A stretch of 64,000 nucleotides of DNA from Melampsora larici-populina 98AG31 (GCF_000204055.1 NW_006768804.1:238748-302747), one strand, 5' to 3'; shown: positions 34,672-46,330, counted from the first letter of the stretch. Program-made: numbers and translations. Notes: generated by a model not told the origin, from the letters alone.

Positions 34672-36464
34672 TTAATCAGATAAATCAGAATTATTATGAT
34701 CAGGAGGAGAAGGAAGACGGGATTGATGAAGCCGATTAGAAAGAGGTTGAGAAGAAGGAATTGATGAATGATGTTGATGTTGATGTTGATGATTGATGGA
34801 TGGATTCCCACCACCTACTCTTAAGGGTAATGGTTGAGTTCGATTTGAGATTTGAGGTAAATTGAAATATTCTGATGATTGATTTGGATAAGTTGATGGT
34901 CTTTGGAAAGAAGTTGATGGATTGAATCGTAAAGGTCTTTGATTTAAAGTTGGAGTTGAAGTTGATGGAGTTAATGAACTTTGTGATGGTCTTGATCGGT
35001 TTGAATTCGATTGAAGCGAAGTGGATGATTTATCTTGACTGTTTAAAACGTTTTGATTTGGCCATGAAGATTAGAACAATGATATGATTTCATCATGTTA
35101 GAGATTCCTTTTCAAAAAGAAAAAAAACGCAATCAATTCAACTTACTTTCCAATTCGATTTTTTAAATCATTGACCTCATTTTTCAATCCAGTGATCTCT
35201 TCGTCTTTTTGTTTCATTGCAAGCTAAAGAAAATCCCCAAAAGAAAAAAAAATCTGATTGAAAATTAAAAGCAACATTCGCAAAGTTTATTTTGTATTTA
35301 TTTCTGTAGTAATTAGAATGATATATATCTATATATAATCATATATAGACGATGGATTTAGAAAGGGATGACTTACATCCCTTCTTTCTCTATAAGCTCT
35401 TTGATGTCTTCGGTTCTGTTCTCGTCTTTTCTGAATAGAATCAATTCAAACAAAACAGAAGGATGATTAGAAACAAACGAAAGAAAAGAACGAGACTCGA
35501 GTTTATAAAATCAATTCACTTCTGTCATTTTTCTTTTCCATTGTCCAGCATTGGTTTGGTTCTGAATGAGAGATTTTGAACTTGATTGGATTGGTGAAGT
35601 AGGAATCGATTCATCAAGTTGATGATGAGATTGAACTTCAAATAGATGCTGTTCTGGGCTACTAGTGATTTCGAATTCGTTGAGAAAACCTCTTGGTTGG
35701 ATTGGCTTAGGAATTGGATTTCTAAGAAAAGTACTTTGGTTTTGATTCGAGAATGGTACTTTAGCTTCTTGTTCAACTTTAGAGTTTGTTTCGATTCTAG
35801 TGAGCTTTGATGGTTTCGAAAATAAAAGTGAATCAGGTGTAGATTTCAAACGTGGCCTTTTGAGATGATTCACATTTTGATCTGTTTCTTGAAGTTGATA
35901 ATTCCGATTAAGATGAGGGTTCGGTGGGATTGGGGGTGGTGGTGGCTGTAGAGGGATTTGGAATTGATAAGGTAAAAAGTTGGATGAAGTATGATTTCCT
36001 AGAAAAGTGAAATGAGTGGGCTGATGTAGGTTCAGAGAATGTGCTAGATTGTTAGCTGATGTATTGAAAGGCCAAGGAGTAGTAGTTAGATGGTTTAAAG
36101 GTAAATGACTATTATTATGATCATGATTTTGAATAGGATTGATAGTGTTGCTAATACTATTGGTTTGAATCAAATCACTTTCTGGGACTTGATATGAATT
36201 TAATGAGACGGATGGATTTGAAATTGGAGAAGTAAGAGGACGAGTACAAGAAGCAGAAGTAGAATCAGTGGTAGCAGTAGCAGTAGCAGTAGCAGTGTTA
36301 GCAGTTATAGGGGAAAGCTCCTTCATAAGTGAAAGTTGAGCGGTCACATGAGATTGACAAAGTTCAGATTGGTGTGGTGTAAGGTTTGATGGCGAAGAAG
36401 TTATCAATGGGATTTGAATTTGATCATTTCCTTCAGAATTCGATGAAAAGTGATTCTTGGACAT
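34672..36464 (-). CDS. bZIP transcription factor (fungal AP-1-like basic region)
   Basis: Four exons (36464-35520, 35430-35377, 35223-35147, 35038-34672) join in phase to give 480 residues. The roughly 315-residue first exon encodes a Ser/Thr/Asn/Pro-rich region with a TATATATATT run and a PPPPPIPPNP stretch. The 18-codon second exon is the basic region KRREQNRRHQRAYRERRD, matching the fungal QNRxAQRAxRER pattern except for His in place of the usual Ala. The third exon begins the coiled coil (LAMKQKDEEITGLKNEV). The C-terminus is Ser/Gln/Pro/His-rich, with a HQHQHQHH run. The zipper is short and its heptads beyond the third exon are poor. The expected role is sequence-specific DNA binding as a dimer in the nucleus. 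The start is the first ATG after an in-frame upstream gap. Confidence 0.85.
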
Positions 36465-36689
36465 CTCACTGGATTAGTGATAACATTGACATCAAGATTA
36501 TAAAGATAAAATGATATTTCTGGTGCGATTTTGATATTTGAGCTCACAAAGATGGTTTAGTAAGAGTAAGGCTAGAGTAAGACTGATTTTGAGTCATGAA
36601 GAATGATGTGTTGAGGAAAATTCGAAGAAAGTTTGAGATTCAAAGATATATCAAAATTCGAACTCATCAATCGAACATAATGCCAGCCT

Positions 36690-37080
36690 TTGGAACTTTG
36701 GTGGCAATACCATGGTCAACCGAATTCAAAACTACAGCCTGCTGTCAGCTGATGATGAGAGAACGGTAAGCAGATCAACTTTTAGATTTGAATCATTTGA
36801 CTCTAAATTCCTTGCAATCTTCTTCTCATCATCAATGATCATGACTAAGTTGAATTCCCATTGCTTTCTTGTTCAAATTGCTCGTGTAGTTCTTTTCAGA
36901 CAAAGTGACTTCAGTTTAAATACTTTGTAAGTATTGATCACCTCCAAGACCCACGGCTTATGCAGTTGAGCTCACTTTGAATCCGAATCATAAGACTCAA
37001 TTGATCACAAAGCCATTCACTAAAAGAACAGTAAGAAAGATTGGTAAGGATTTCATCTCTATCGCTTCATGACTAAGGGT
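36690..37080 (+). repeat. Second copy of the 27890-28250 gene-like fragment
   Basis: See 27890-28250 for the shared words. A possible short exon ends ...DDERT at a GTAAGC signal near 36767. There is no continuous frame across the region, so it is treated as debris of a duplicated gene. Confidence 0.35.
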
Positions 37081-38081
37081 CTATAGACATAATCCAATGA
37101 TTAGAATCCAAATGATTTCAAATGCAATCTTTGCTAGATATCTTCATCATCAGTCGATCGGACTAAGGGTTCATTGTAATTCATGGAACAGCCTCATCAT
37201 CATGGCTTAAGCCATTCGGATTGAAATCACCAACATATATCATAATCATAATCAGAACAGAATCAATCATGGATCCCGGGCAATGCACACTGCGACGTCA
37301 AATCAGGATATCATTTGATCATGCGACTCAAAAATCCGAGATAGTGTGAAGACTATCAGTTTCTATCAACAGTCATATCAATCATCAGAATCTCTTTTTG
37401 GACTATTTCCAACTGCACCCAGACCAGCTTCTTCTACTTTCCTTCAACTTGCTTCTCCTATCCTCAAGTCAGCTAAGTATCATATTATTGTAGTAGGTGA
37501 GCACTTATTTCATTTTTTCAACTTCTTTTCCTCTTGGAAACTAATCTTTTCATATCAAATGATGGGTTCAATCAAATGTGGTACACCCCTCACAGCGGCC
37601 AAGATTGAATGCTTTTTCAAGTTGATTTCAAGATTTGCATTGCAAGGCAATACAAGTATGGAATCAAAAAGATGATCAAACTATATTAACTTGAGTTCAG
37701 TTCACTCATAATCTCTTTACATCATCTTCCCCAAGCTTATCTACTCCCCTCTACACTGCCAACATAGATGCCTTAAGTTGAGAAATATGAGGGATAATTG
37801 GAGGCAAATCCTGGGACAGACCTTGTCCAAGGTTTTGATCCAAGGCATTTTTTGGCACTGAGAATTACTTTTGATTGAAACCTTGGAAAACTTCTGTCCA
37901 AGGTTTGGATTCCAAGAATACCTTGGAGATTTTAATTCAAGGTAAATATGTTGACAGTGCTACCTAAGTTGGGGGTGATAAAATCAAAATATCCTCTGCT
38001 TGGTCAAGCTCTCAGATCTTCCAATGCTTTAGAGGTCACCAGAATCTTTGGGTGTGTATCAAAAATTGAGGTGTGACCAAT
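37081..38081. other. Non-coding gap before the two-gene transposon
   Basis: Contains one 109-codon frame (37346-37675) of unremarkable composition and a stretch (about 37800-37950) with repeated CCTTGG/CAAGG words. No supported gene. Confidence 0.45.
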
Positions 38082-38394
38082 TACAGCTATTCAGGAAATT
38101 CATGTCATGGGCGCACAATTTTTTCGTTCCCCCCCCCCTAATACAGCCACGCCGCGCAGCGCAGCAGAGCTGTATGACCCTGTGGCTTCGAATATCCGGC
38201 TGCATCCGAGGTCATTCTGAACCGGCCATACGGGATTATTTGGTATTGTTTGGCCATTCCATACCACTACCCTCCACTACCCTTACTGGCGCTACCAACG
38301 AGGGGATAGCTTTGGTTCCCCTCGACCTTTTCCCCCCATTTTCATTCAACCCAACATCCACCATCTCGAAGCCACATCTAACAAAGATCTTGAT

Positions 38395-40912
38395 ATGGAC
38401 CTCAACAATTCAATCCTCACCCGATTGCCTAGTTCTGTGGACCAGTCATTCACGCAACCGCAAACCAAACGGGAAGCCACCTCACCAGATCGATGTCCTC
38501 AACCACTGGTTGACCGCTTCGCCAAATCGCATAAATTCACGGGGTTCCCTTCAAGTGCTGCTGTCACTGATACCCATTTTTTCGCCAAACAAAACCATAA
38601 CCCTTACCTGAGATTCCGATTGATTCATTTTTACCCTTCGAGCACTATGGGCAACAGAAAACTGTTGCAAGTACCCTTGTGCGTATTTTTTCATCTGGAT
38701 GCCTTGTTTTTGCGTTTTCAATCCTTTCTCTGGCTGTGTGAAACTTTGGTTGATTTAATGATTGTCCTTAATGTTTGTCCGTTTCATTAGGTCCCCGGCC
38801 GATAAGCGACTCGATGTCATGAGCCGAGCAATGCGCACTCGCAGCTATCAAGCTGCCCATCTTCAGAGTGTTGTTACACCAACGTGAGTCAGCCTTTTAT
38901 TGATCAGTTCAATGTGACATTGGCTCACACCCTCAAACGGTCTCCCAGTGCCGGAATCGCTAATACGACTTCTTTGATGTGGCCTAACACTGTCACCCCC
39001 CCATCTTCGGCGAGAGGCGATTTGCTGGCAACATCCCCCTTAAAGGCGTCCAGAACAGCTGATGGTTCAAACACCCTGGTCACTCCGTCAATGAACGAGG
39101 TTTTCGCCCGTAGTCCCCCTGCCTCGACCCCGAGCGGATCTCAATCCTCTTGCCTTGGCTCTGTCAACCCTCACATCAATCCATTGATTTTGGATACGGA
39201 TCGAATGTCACAGGCCACGCCCTTCGCTTCACCTGCCACCGTCTCTACCTCACTGCCGGCAAGCCTCAAGCCAAGTAAAGCTTCAATGTCTTTTGAAAAG
39301 CCTCCTCGTTCATTGCTAGATATGGTCTTGGATGGAGAAGATGAAATTGAGCAGTTAGACGACGACCTAGGTAAGGAGCTCCCCTTGTTCTGTACCCTCT
39401 CTCACCCATGTGCAACCCCAGGAACTGACCTCGTACTCTGCTCTTTATCTAGATACCTTGACTGATACTGGCCTTGATACGTGTCCTATCGAGTTGAAGC
39501 CTCTTGAACCGATTACTGCTTGCCAATTCCAAGTCACCTTCAACTTCTGGCAACAGCAAGTGCCTGAATTGGATTTGGAAAGCTCTAACAATAATAAACG
39601 TAAGAAACCGGCCGGGAAAACCCGGGCTATCAAGACGAAGATCAAAACACCCGTACCTAAGTACGAAAATTATCAAACGAAAGTGCCCATCAATCTCACG
39701 ATTCTTAACCCCAAAATCCCCTTTGTCACATTCAAATTGAAACTTTTCCAAGCTTGCGATAAGAAATTGCCTGGGGTTTCTGAATCCCTCACCAACGCCT
39801 GGTTTGACAAGACGATCGATATTCAAGGCTTCATTAGTGGAAATCGAAAACAAAAGGCAACCAAGATTGTAGTTGAGGACACCCTTACCTATCTTGATTT
39901 CATGAACGCTGCCCAGCTCGTACCTCCTTCTACCACCATGGGCTTTAAAATCATCCACGAAAACCCCAAGGTCACCAAAAACGCCAATCGCTTCATTGAA
40001 AACGAGCGCAAACGCAACGCCCCCCCTTCGGATTCAGAAGACTCCAAAGGTGAAGCGTCTGTGGCTGCTTCTTCTGCAGGGGTAAGTAAGATGTTTTTGA
40101 TACCTTCCAGACTGCGAACTGACTTTGTCATTATGCCATCTGCAGTCTGCTATCCTCCAAGATGGCGAACACAACCTGCGAGCTTTGATGAAACGCTTCA
40201 GTAAGGATTTCTCGCGAGGGGAGAACATCACAAGTGTGACAAACCCAAGAGACCCAGGTCAAATCATTCTACTCAACACTTCTCGCATTCGAACTTGGGC
40301 AGATGATTGGGTCAGTTATTTGATGAATTTCTTCTTCCTGGACCTCGGATAGCTGACTCTTGCGGCATCTGCTAATAGGCCGCCGGGGTCCCCGGCGTCG
40401 ATGAGGTCAACCCACCCGTCAAGCGACCTGAGTTCAAGTGGGTAGCGGTGGCAGACTACGAGAAGGAGAAGAGCAAACTCTTAGGTTTGATCCCTCCTAC
40501 TCAATCAGAACCATCTCCTGCCACCGGTGCGGTTATTCACCATAACTACTATGGTCAGCCGTTTGCCCCCGCTGGATTCGTTCCCCCAGTACCCACGGTT
40601 CCCTTCGGTGCACCCCCCATGGCCACCTCGTCAATGCCTGAGGTGGCCCCTGTGCCTGCTCGCCTGCGTTTGTCACCACCTCCCACCATTCCTCCTTTTG
40701 AAGAGTTTTTGGCTTTCGCCGGGATTACTCCTGACATGAAGAAGACGCGCGACATCCTCGCCGAAGAAGGCATCAACGACTTCGGACGACTATTAGACCA
40801 ACAGACCTATTCCTTTGCCAACTTCCGGAGCATGGGGATACCCTTCGCTCACGCCGATGATATTTCAAAGGCCATTCCGCGATTCAACCAGGTTCTTAAA
40901 TCAGCCAAATGA
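38395..40912 (+). CDS. Transposon accessory protein with SAM-like C-terminal domain
   Basis: Six exons (38395-38678, 38791-38883, 38949-39370, 39453-40081, 40146-40310, 40379-40912) splice in phase into 708 residues. The N-terminal 270 residues are Ser/Pro/Thr-rich and probably disordered. An acidic patch (DGEDEIEQLDDDL) follows. The middle (about residues 270-420) is a beta-rich domain I do not recognise, with a lysine-rich insert KRKKPAGKTRAIKTK that may be a nuclear signal. A Pro-rich linker leads to a C-terminal helical domain of about 70 residues (FEEFLAFAGIT...INDFGRLL...FRSMGIPFAHADDI) with the spacing of a SAM domain. It is encoded inside the TIRs and convergent with the transposase, so a role in transposition or its control is inferred, not shown. 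The SAM likeness is by pattern only. Confidence 0.8.
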
Positions 40913-40928
40913 AGATTCACCAATATTG

Positions 40929-41056
40929 AGGTATTGTGACGAGAAGTGATTGAGACTCACTTCTAGAAACTGTCACGGGAATTCAGGTTAGTGTTTCAGG
41001 TATTGTGACGAGAAGTGATTGAGACTCACTTCTAGAAACTGTCACGGGAATTCAGG
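40929..41056. repeat. Twin 59-bp hairpin repeat between the convergent transposon genes
   Basis: Two identical 59-bp copies (40929-40987 and 40998-41056) lie 16 bp after the accessory gene stop. Each contains the inverted pair AGAAGTGA / TCACTTCT within an outer pair GTGAC / GTCAC. They could act in RNA 3'-end formation between the convergent genes or as a protein-binding site. Nothing in the sequence decides between these. Confidence 0.8.
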
Positions 41057-41306
41057 TATCTCGACAAAGGAGATTTGTCGCTTTTCAGTGCTGTGCGCTA
41101 TATTTCCCCTTGATTGGCTTTGAAAAACCTCCCTTTGGAAACCATTCAAACCCAAAGCACCTAGAGACCTGACTTTAAGTAATGAACCTAGAGAGACCCG
41201 ACTGTGAAAAAGTCACAATCCGTGTGAGGATGTGACTGCTTTCCAGTAGCAAGGGTCATGGTTTGGGTCATTCCGAGTATCCTGAACATTTTGTTTTTGT
41301 TTTCAA

Positions 41307-41370
41307 AACCCAAAAAAACTCTTTGGCTGTTTGTGTCCGCCAAAGAGTTGATTTTTTTTTTTGGTTTGGG
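41307..41370. other. Strong stem-loop in the intergenic part of the transposon
   Basis: AACTCTTTGGC (41327-41337, approximate) pairs with GCCAAAGAGTT about ten bases later. The arms extend imperfectly through A- and T-runs to CCC/GGG. It lies roughly 200 bp beyond the transposase stop codon, on the side of its 3' end. It may be a 3'-end signal for that gene or just a small fold-back insert. Confidence 0.4.
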
Positions 41371-41560
41371 ACAAGGAGTTCGACTTGAAATGTCAAACTT
41401 TTGGGACCTCACTTGGTAATGCTCAATTAGGGACTTGGGTTTGGATTGTTTTTAGACTGGGGGACATTGTATTGGTCAAAGAGCCGTGTATGTATTGCTC
41501 AAAACGGCCTAACTTAGAGATCGATCAAAGACTGAGACAAATTCCCTTTCCCTACATCCC

Positions 41561-42662
41561 CTACAACCAATAACCACAAACCGCATATAGCTTATGCATC
41601 AGAGCCCCGGTAAACAACTTCCAAGTTGAATCGATGATCACATATTCCTTCTCATCCGCAACGGCTTGCTTGAGCAGTTGAGTTCGGCGAAAGTAAGATT
41701 TAAGGACACTGAAGGCCTTTTCGATGGGATTCAGATCAGGTGAGTACGGTGGGAGGTACAAGATCCGTATGCCTTGCTCTTCCGCCATCTCGGCAATGCG
41801 TCCCCCGTGGTGGATCCGCGCATTGTCCATCACCAACACTGAGTTGGCTTGAGGATACGGGTTCATTACCGGAAACTACATAAGGACCAAGTCAGTTCAG
41901 GATGGTGAAAGTAGAGAGAGAAAACTCACCAATCTATGTTTGAGATAACTTTCGAAGTCTTCCCGGAGGTAGCTGCCTTCTTGGCAATCCACAGCGAGCA
42001 CTCCACCGCGAAATATAGCCGGGAGGAGGGAGAATCGTTTCCCTCCTCTGCTCCAAGGAATTCGGCTGGTCCGTATGCCTTTTCTGGCACGGCCATACTG
42101 TCGACCGAGATACCGTTCCTGTACCGAACACTCATCTGTTGCACAGTTAGAATGCGCTTGGCGCAGCGGAAATCAAACAGACAAAAGACGTACCCAAGAA
42201 TACAAGCATATTGGGCGTTAACGCTCCCACGGCATGCAAAAACTTAGCTCGCTTGGACGCACTTTGATTTGGGTGCACCGTCCTAGCCTTCTTGAGCGTC
42301 AAGTTCAGTCGATCTTTAAGGTCCATTGACAAGGTTTGTAACGAGACCCACTTCCCGGTACGGCGATAAACGCCGTACCGATATTCGTCCAAGTACAGAG
42401 CCGGGTCCCCCTCGAGAAGCTCCAGAATAAAATCTCTGTCTTCGTCGGTCAGGGCGGTGTTTCTTCCAAGACGTGCGTACTCTTCAGGGTTGTTAACCAC
42501 TGCTTTGGTTTGTCGATATAATGAGTGCCATCGTGAGATAGTGCGGCGGTGGACTGGCGACTTCAGGAGGCGACGGACGTGTTCAATCGTTTTCCCGTCG
42601 CGGAGGTATTGCACAGCGAGGACCTTGATGCCGACATCGTATTTCGATGGTCGGGTACGCAT
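41561..42662 (-). CDS. Tc1/mariner-like DDE transposase
   Basis: Three exons (42662-42194, 42135-41930, 41875-41561) splice in phase to 329 residues, the usual size for this family. The N-terminal 110 residues form helix-turn-helix DNA-binding segments (KVLAVQYLRDGKTIEHVRRL, then RRTISRWHSLYRQ). The catalytic core shows the first Asp in VFLDEC (created by the first splice), the second in VMDNARIH, and the Glu in LPPYSPDLNPIEKAF, so the full DDE triad is present. It binds the TIRs and catalyses cut-and-paste transposition into TA. No stop or frameshift interrupts it. Confidence 0.93.
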
Positions 42663-42956
42663 AGCTAGAAGGCACTCGGAAACGGTCAGTGTCTTGGGTT
42701 GTTAGGATGGGGAGAGTGGATGACGGACCTAGGGGTTGGAGACGCCGGGATGCGATGTGAAGGATGGGATGCTGAGTGAATAAAATTGCCAAAAAAAAAA
42801 ATGGTTCCGAAAGATCACGTCTCAGGTGTTTCGGGGTTTGGGGTTGACCTACTTGCCGGTCCGGATTAGCTGTGCTGCGCTGCGCGGCGCGGCTGTATTA
42901 GGGGGGGGGAACGAAAAAATTGTGCGCCCATGACATGAATTTCCTGAATAGCTGTA

Positions 42957-43669
42957 GTTTATTTGAACAAGTCAGTTGTTTCCATCTCATAAGGCATGGT
43001 ACTTTTCCCCAATCAACAGATCTTTCAAAAGTTGTTGATTTTAAGAACAGTGTTAGTCACATACAACTTATCCATGATTGACCATGGTAGGAATCAATTG
43101 ATCCAAAGTCCTATGATTGACTCAAAGATTTCATTCAACTTTGCCTTAGCAACATCCTTTGTAAGGAAGCATTTGGATGTTGACAAGTTAAATCTTGGAG
43201 AAGCTTGGAGATCAAGGAGAAGAAGAGTCAGAAATTGTGACCATTTCAAGTGTCTTAACGGTATGATATCACACATCACAATTCGTGACAAAAAATCCAT
43301 TAGCTTGTGCCCTTTCACTGCTCTGTATCTCCCATTCCCACCACCCTCCCTTAAAACACTTGCAGTGCTGTCAAGATACAGTGTATGCCTTGAAACATAG
43401 CTTCAGGCGTTTTCCTGGTCATCCTCCTTTGAGGGAATTGGCAAGCGCGGTATGTAAGTTACATACACATAAGGAATGAACGTGCCTCTCGAGTCTCACC
43501 TGTCACTGTGCGGCGGCTTGGCGCCAATGACCTATGTAGTAGTAGATAAAATGATTAAAATGTAAACATTGCGATATAACCTCTAACGCCTTGATGTAAA
43601 TCAAAGTAGGTTGTGAGACGAGGTTTGGGTGGAATGTCCTCTCAGCAGCTGCGAATTCTTATTGCAATT
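42957..43669. other. Non-coding gap between transposon and duplication copy B
   Basis: Contains short frames without motifs. One of 134 codons at 42996-43400 has no recognisable feature or splice context. No supported gene. Confidence 0.45.
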
Positions 43670-44185
43670 CAACTTTCTGGACCAAACCTCGAAAAAATTC
43701 TAACAAACGTCACATATAACAAATTATTATTATTCAATGAAACAAACAAACATAAAATTCTAACAAACGTGTATCTTTTGTTTATAACATCTTCAGTGTA
43801 TCTTCATCCATCATTTTCTCGTTATCAGTAGAGTTGAATCTACGTTAAACTTCATACAAGATACATCGCATCTTTTCTTTTGATAAAAAATTGAAAATTG
43901 AAAAAAAAAAACATTTTTTTGTATTTATTTATTTTTAAAAAAACCATTTTTTTGTATTTATTTATTTTTTTGAAAAAATGTAAAGGAAGATTCAATCAAA
44001 ATAGACTATTTATTTTACGCAATAGATAGGACACTCTTTCATACTTTTTTCAAGTTGTAACTCGCGCCTATAAAAATTCAATTCATGAACCCCGCAAAAG
44101 AAAAACCAAAGTCGATTAGTTAAGTTGTATAGTTTGATATCTTTTTCTTGAAGGATAATATATAAAGAAAGAAAGAAAAAAACCC

Positions 44186-46189
44186 TTACGTTTTACCTTC
44201 GAATTCACCAACGATAACAAAACGAACGTGCACTGAAACACAATAACCAAGAAGTCAATTCGAGAGATCTCATAAATCCGATTTGAGATAAAAGATGCTT
44301 ACTCCATCTCGCGCTTAAACCAATTGGGAGTCTTGAACTTGAATCAAAATAAGAAATCAAATGGGGTATTAAATCAGGTGTTAAACCTTCAACCCTCAAA
44401 TATTCAATTGGACCATGAAAGACCTCCAACAAGGCTATTTCCAAGAATCAATCGCCCCCCAACAAAATCAATAAATAAATGTCTAAGCTTTGTATTATCA
44501 AAAAGATTTTACGAAAAGAAAGATTATTGACCTGATTGAGGGATAACGGGTCGGTCTGAAACCCTTGTAGAATCTTTGTATGGATTCATTACATGGTTTT
44601 CGCGATTTAATTGAATTACAACCGGAATCGAAGCGTACATGAATGGATTGTCTAAAGTCCTTCTGATCACTAAAGAATACCCAAAAAATCGTCAAATCAG
44701 TACAAAGAAAATGAAAAGTTTCTTATTGAATTGAGTTTTGATGTTTTCTCCTTACCCATACTAACGAAAGCTGGTTCTTGCGACGTGAGAGGCTCAGGAA
44801 CCAAGCCTGAATATCTACATCGACATGCCGGGTCGACACAGACTTTCAAGAAGAAATGGAAAAGCAAAACGATGCAAGAAAGTTCAAGTTTCATCAATTT
44901 CAATGAAAATTTATCAAAGAATAAAACTCACCTAAGAGGACTCGTTGAATCGCGTCGATAAGATCGGGGAGCGTGGGAAGATTTCGAAGGTTTTCTTCAT
45001 TATCAAAATAATTCATAATTTGAGACGATGGTCGAAGAAGTCCTCCTGTCGATGGACCAGGATTCAAAGGGGATGTTGCTCTAGTATTAGCCCCATATGG
45101 AATCGCAGAAGTGGAAGCATGCGGGCAATGTGATCCAGTTGATTCGGTGGGCGTTACTTGATGATTCGTGTGAATATCCTTAAGAGATGCCTTTAAAAAG
45201 TCGTGCGGGAGATGAACAGATTGATCATACTCTTTATACATCCATCTATTTAATTCTGGGTTTTCTTTAATTTTTGCGAGTCCTGTGTTGTGGATTATTT
45301 CTCCTTCACTGTCTGTTTGATTCGGATTATGGTAAACGTCCGCTTGCCTCACGTATTGTTGTGGTTCATAATTCATAAAACGACTTTTCAAACGATCCCA
45401 GGTTTCTTTGATTTCTTCTTCATTAAGTTTTAAAGTCAAGCCACTTTGCAAAGCAAGCGGATCAACTGATTTTCCTTTATCTTTCGTATCGACTACTTTG
45501 TTTCAAAATGGTTTATCAAATCAGTTTTTTTATCATGAAAATGAATTTACTATTTAATGATTTAGACTGTGTATCTACCTCTTCTGTTATTATCATCATC
45601 GGTTTTGTGGAAAACTGGTAGGTTCGGACGTGGATAAACTCTTTGGTCTTTATTCATTGTAATAGTATTGTGAGCTTCATAGACCCCAAATAAAACAGAA
45701 GAATAAAGAGAAAGACGCAATTCGATCATCAGTATTCTTGAATTGACGTTTGTCTTGTGGCATAGAGGAAAATGATGCATAAACTAGCGGATCATATAGA
45801 CTTACAGGGTCCTCGATCATTACTGAGTTTATAATCAGTCATCGTCATACCTGGTCGACCTACAAGATTTTTGCCCATGGTCGCATGGAAGAACATTAGC
45901 TTTCTCTACCGGTTTAGTAAAATGTTTCAATAAGATCTTGACGAACGATTTAAATTATTATGAACACCTGGAGGCACTCTTCCTGGGGATATAGAGTTGA
46001 TTGAAGGTAGTTTTCTCATCGGTAAATTGGAAGCTATATCGATATCGATCATGTGGAGGTTCAAAACAATATTCAATATATTTTCTATATGATCCAGAGT
46101 TTCCTTAGTAAATGAAAATTTAGGATTCAAGACTCACGCTTTACACGAGAGCTCCTATCCTGAGCGCTGATCATGAGGTTTAAGCTCAT
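44186..46189 (-). CDS. Unrecognised protein family, paralogue B (multi-exon)
   Basis: Same architecture as the gene at 20800-22861. It starts at ATG 46189 (MSLNLMISAQDRSSRVK, then GTGAGT) and ends at TAA 44186. Exon 2 (about 46084-45947) is open and in phase with exon 1, unlike in paralogue A. Further pieces include an exon with MTMTDYKLSNDRGP, one with RVYPRPNLPVFHKTDDD, a large exon (about 44940-45480) with an acidic and Ser/Pro-rich middle ending LIDAIQRVLL, a cysteine exon (VCVDPACRCR), and C-terminal blocks FHGPIEYLRVEGLT and VRFVIV. The acceptor before the RVYP exon differs from A (an AG ten bases further in keeps phase). Joins between exons 2 and 3 are unresolved. No known domain, signal peptide or membrane segment; function unknown. 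Confidence 0.65.
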
Positions 46190-46239
46190 TTTGTCAAGGT
46201 TTTTAAAAAATAGATCTTTGTAAAGAGTTAGAAAGGGTC

Positions 46240-46330
46240 AAGAGAGTTATGAGGACAGGGTTAAGAGAGTTATGAGGAAAGGTTCAAGAGAGTTATGAGG
46301 AAAGGGCTAAGAGAGTTATGAGGAAAGGTT
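46240..46330 (+). repeat. 22-23-bp minisatellite, four copies
   Basis: Four near-identical units built on AAGAGAGTTATGAGGAAAGG occur just upstream of the paralogue B start codon. The equivalent place in copy A has a shorter, different GTTGAGAAAGG repeat. They may affect promoter spacing. Confidence 0.75.

Larger units (their letters stand above)
38084..42954. mobile_element. Complete two-gene Tc1/mariner-like transposon (4871 bp)
   Basis: The terminal inverted repeats are about 85 bp and almost identical: 38084-38168 and 42870-42954, starting CAGCTATTCAGGAAATTCAT. Each arm has a C/G homopolymer of eight or nine bases and a CGCGCAGCGCAGC end. TA is duplicated outside (38082-38083 and 42955-42956), the Tc1/mariner target signature. 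Inside are an accessory gene on plus (38395-40912) and a DDE transposase on minus (41561-42662), arranged tail to tail. All coding frames are open and the TIRs nearly identical, so the copy looks young and perhaps active. Confidence 0.92.

Noticed and set aside
36270..36310. AGCAGT/GCAGTA tandem repeat considered as a free microsatellite
   Set aside because: It lies within exon 1 of the bZIP gene and encodes its Ala/Thr run, so it is described there.
42996..43400. 134-codon plus frame before copy B
   Set aside because: Composition is unremarkable, with no family motif or intron signals, and it sits in transposon-flanking debris.
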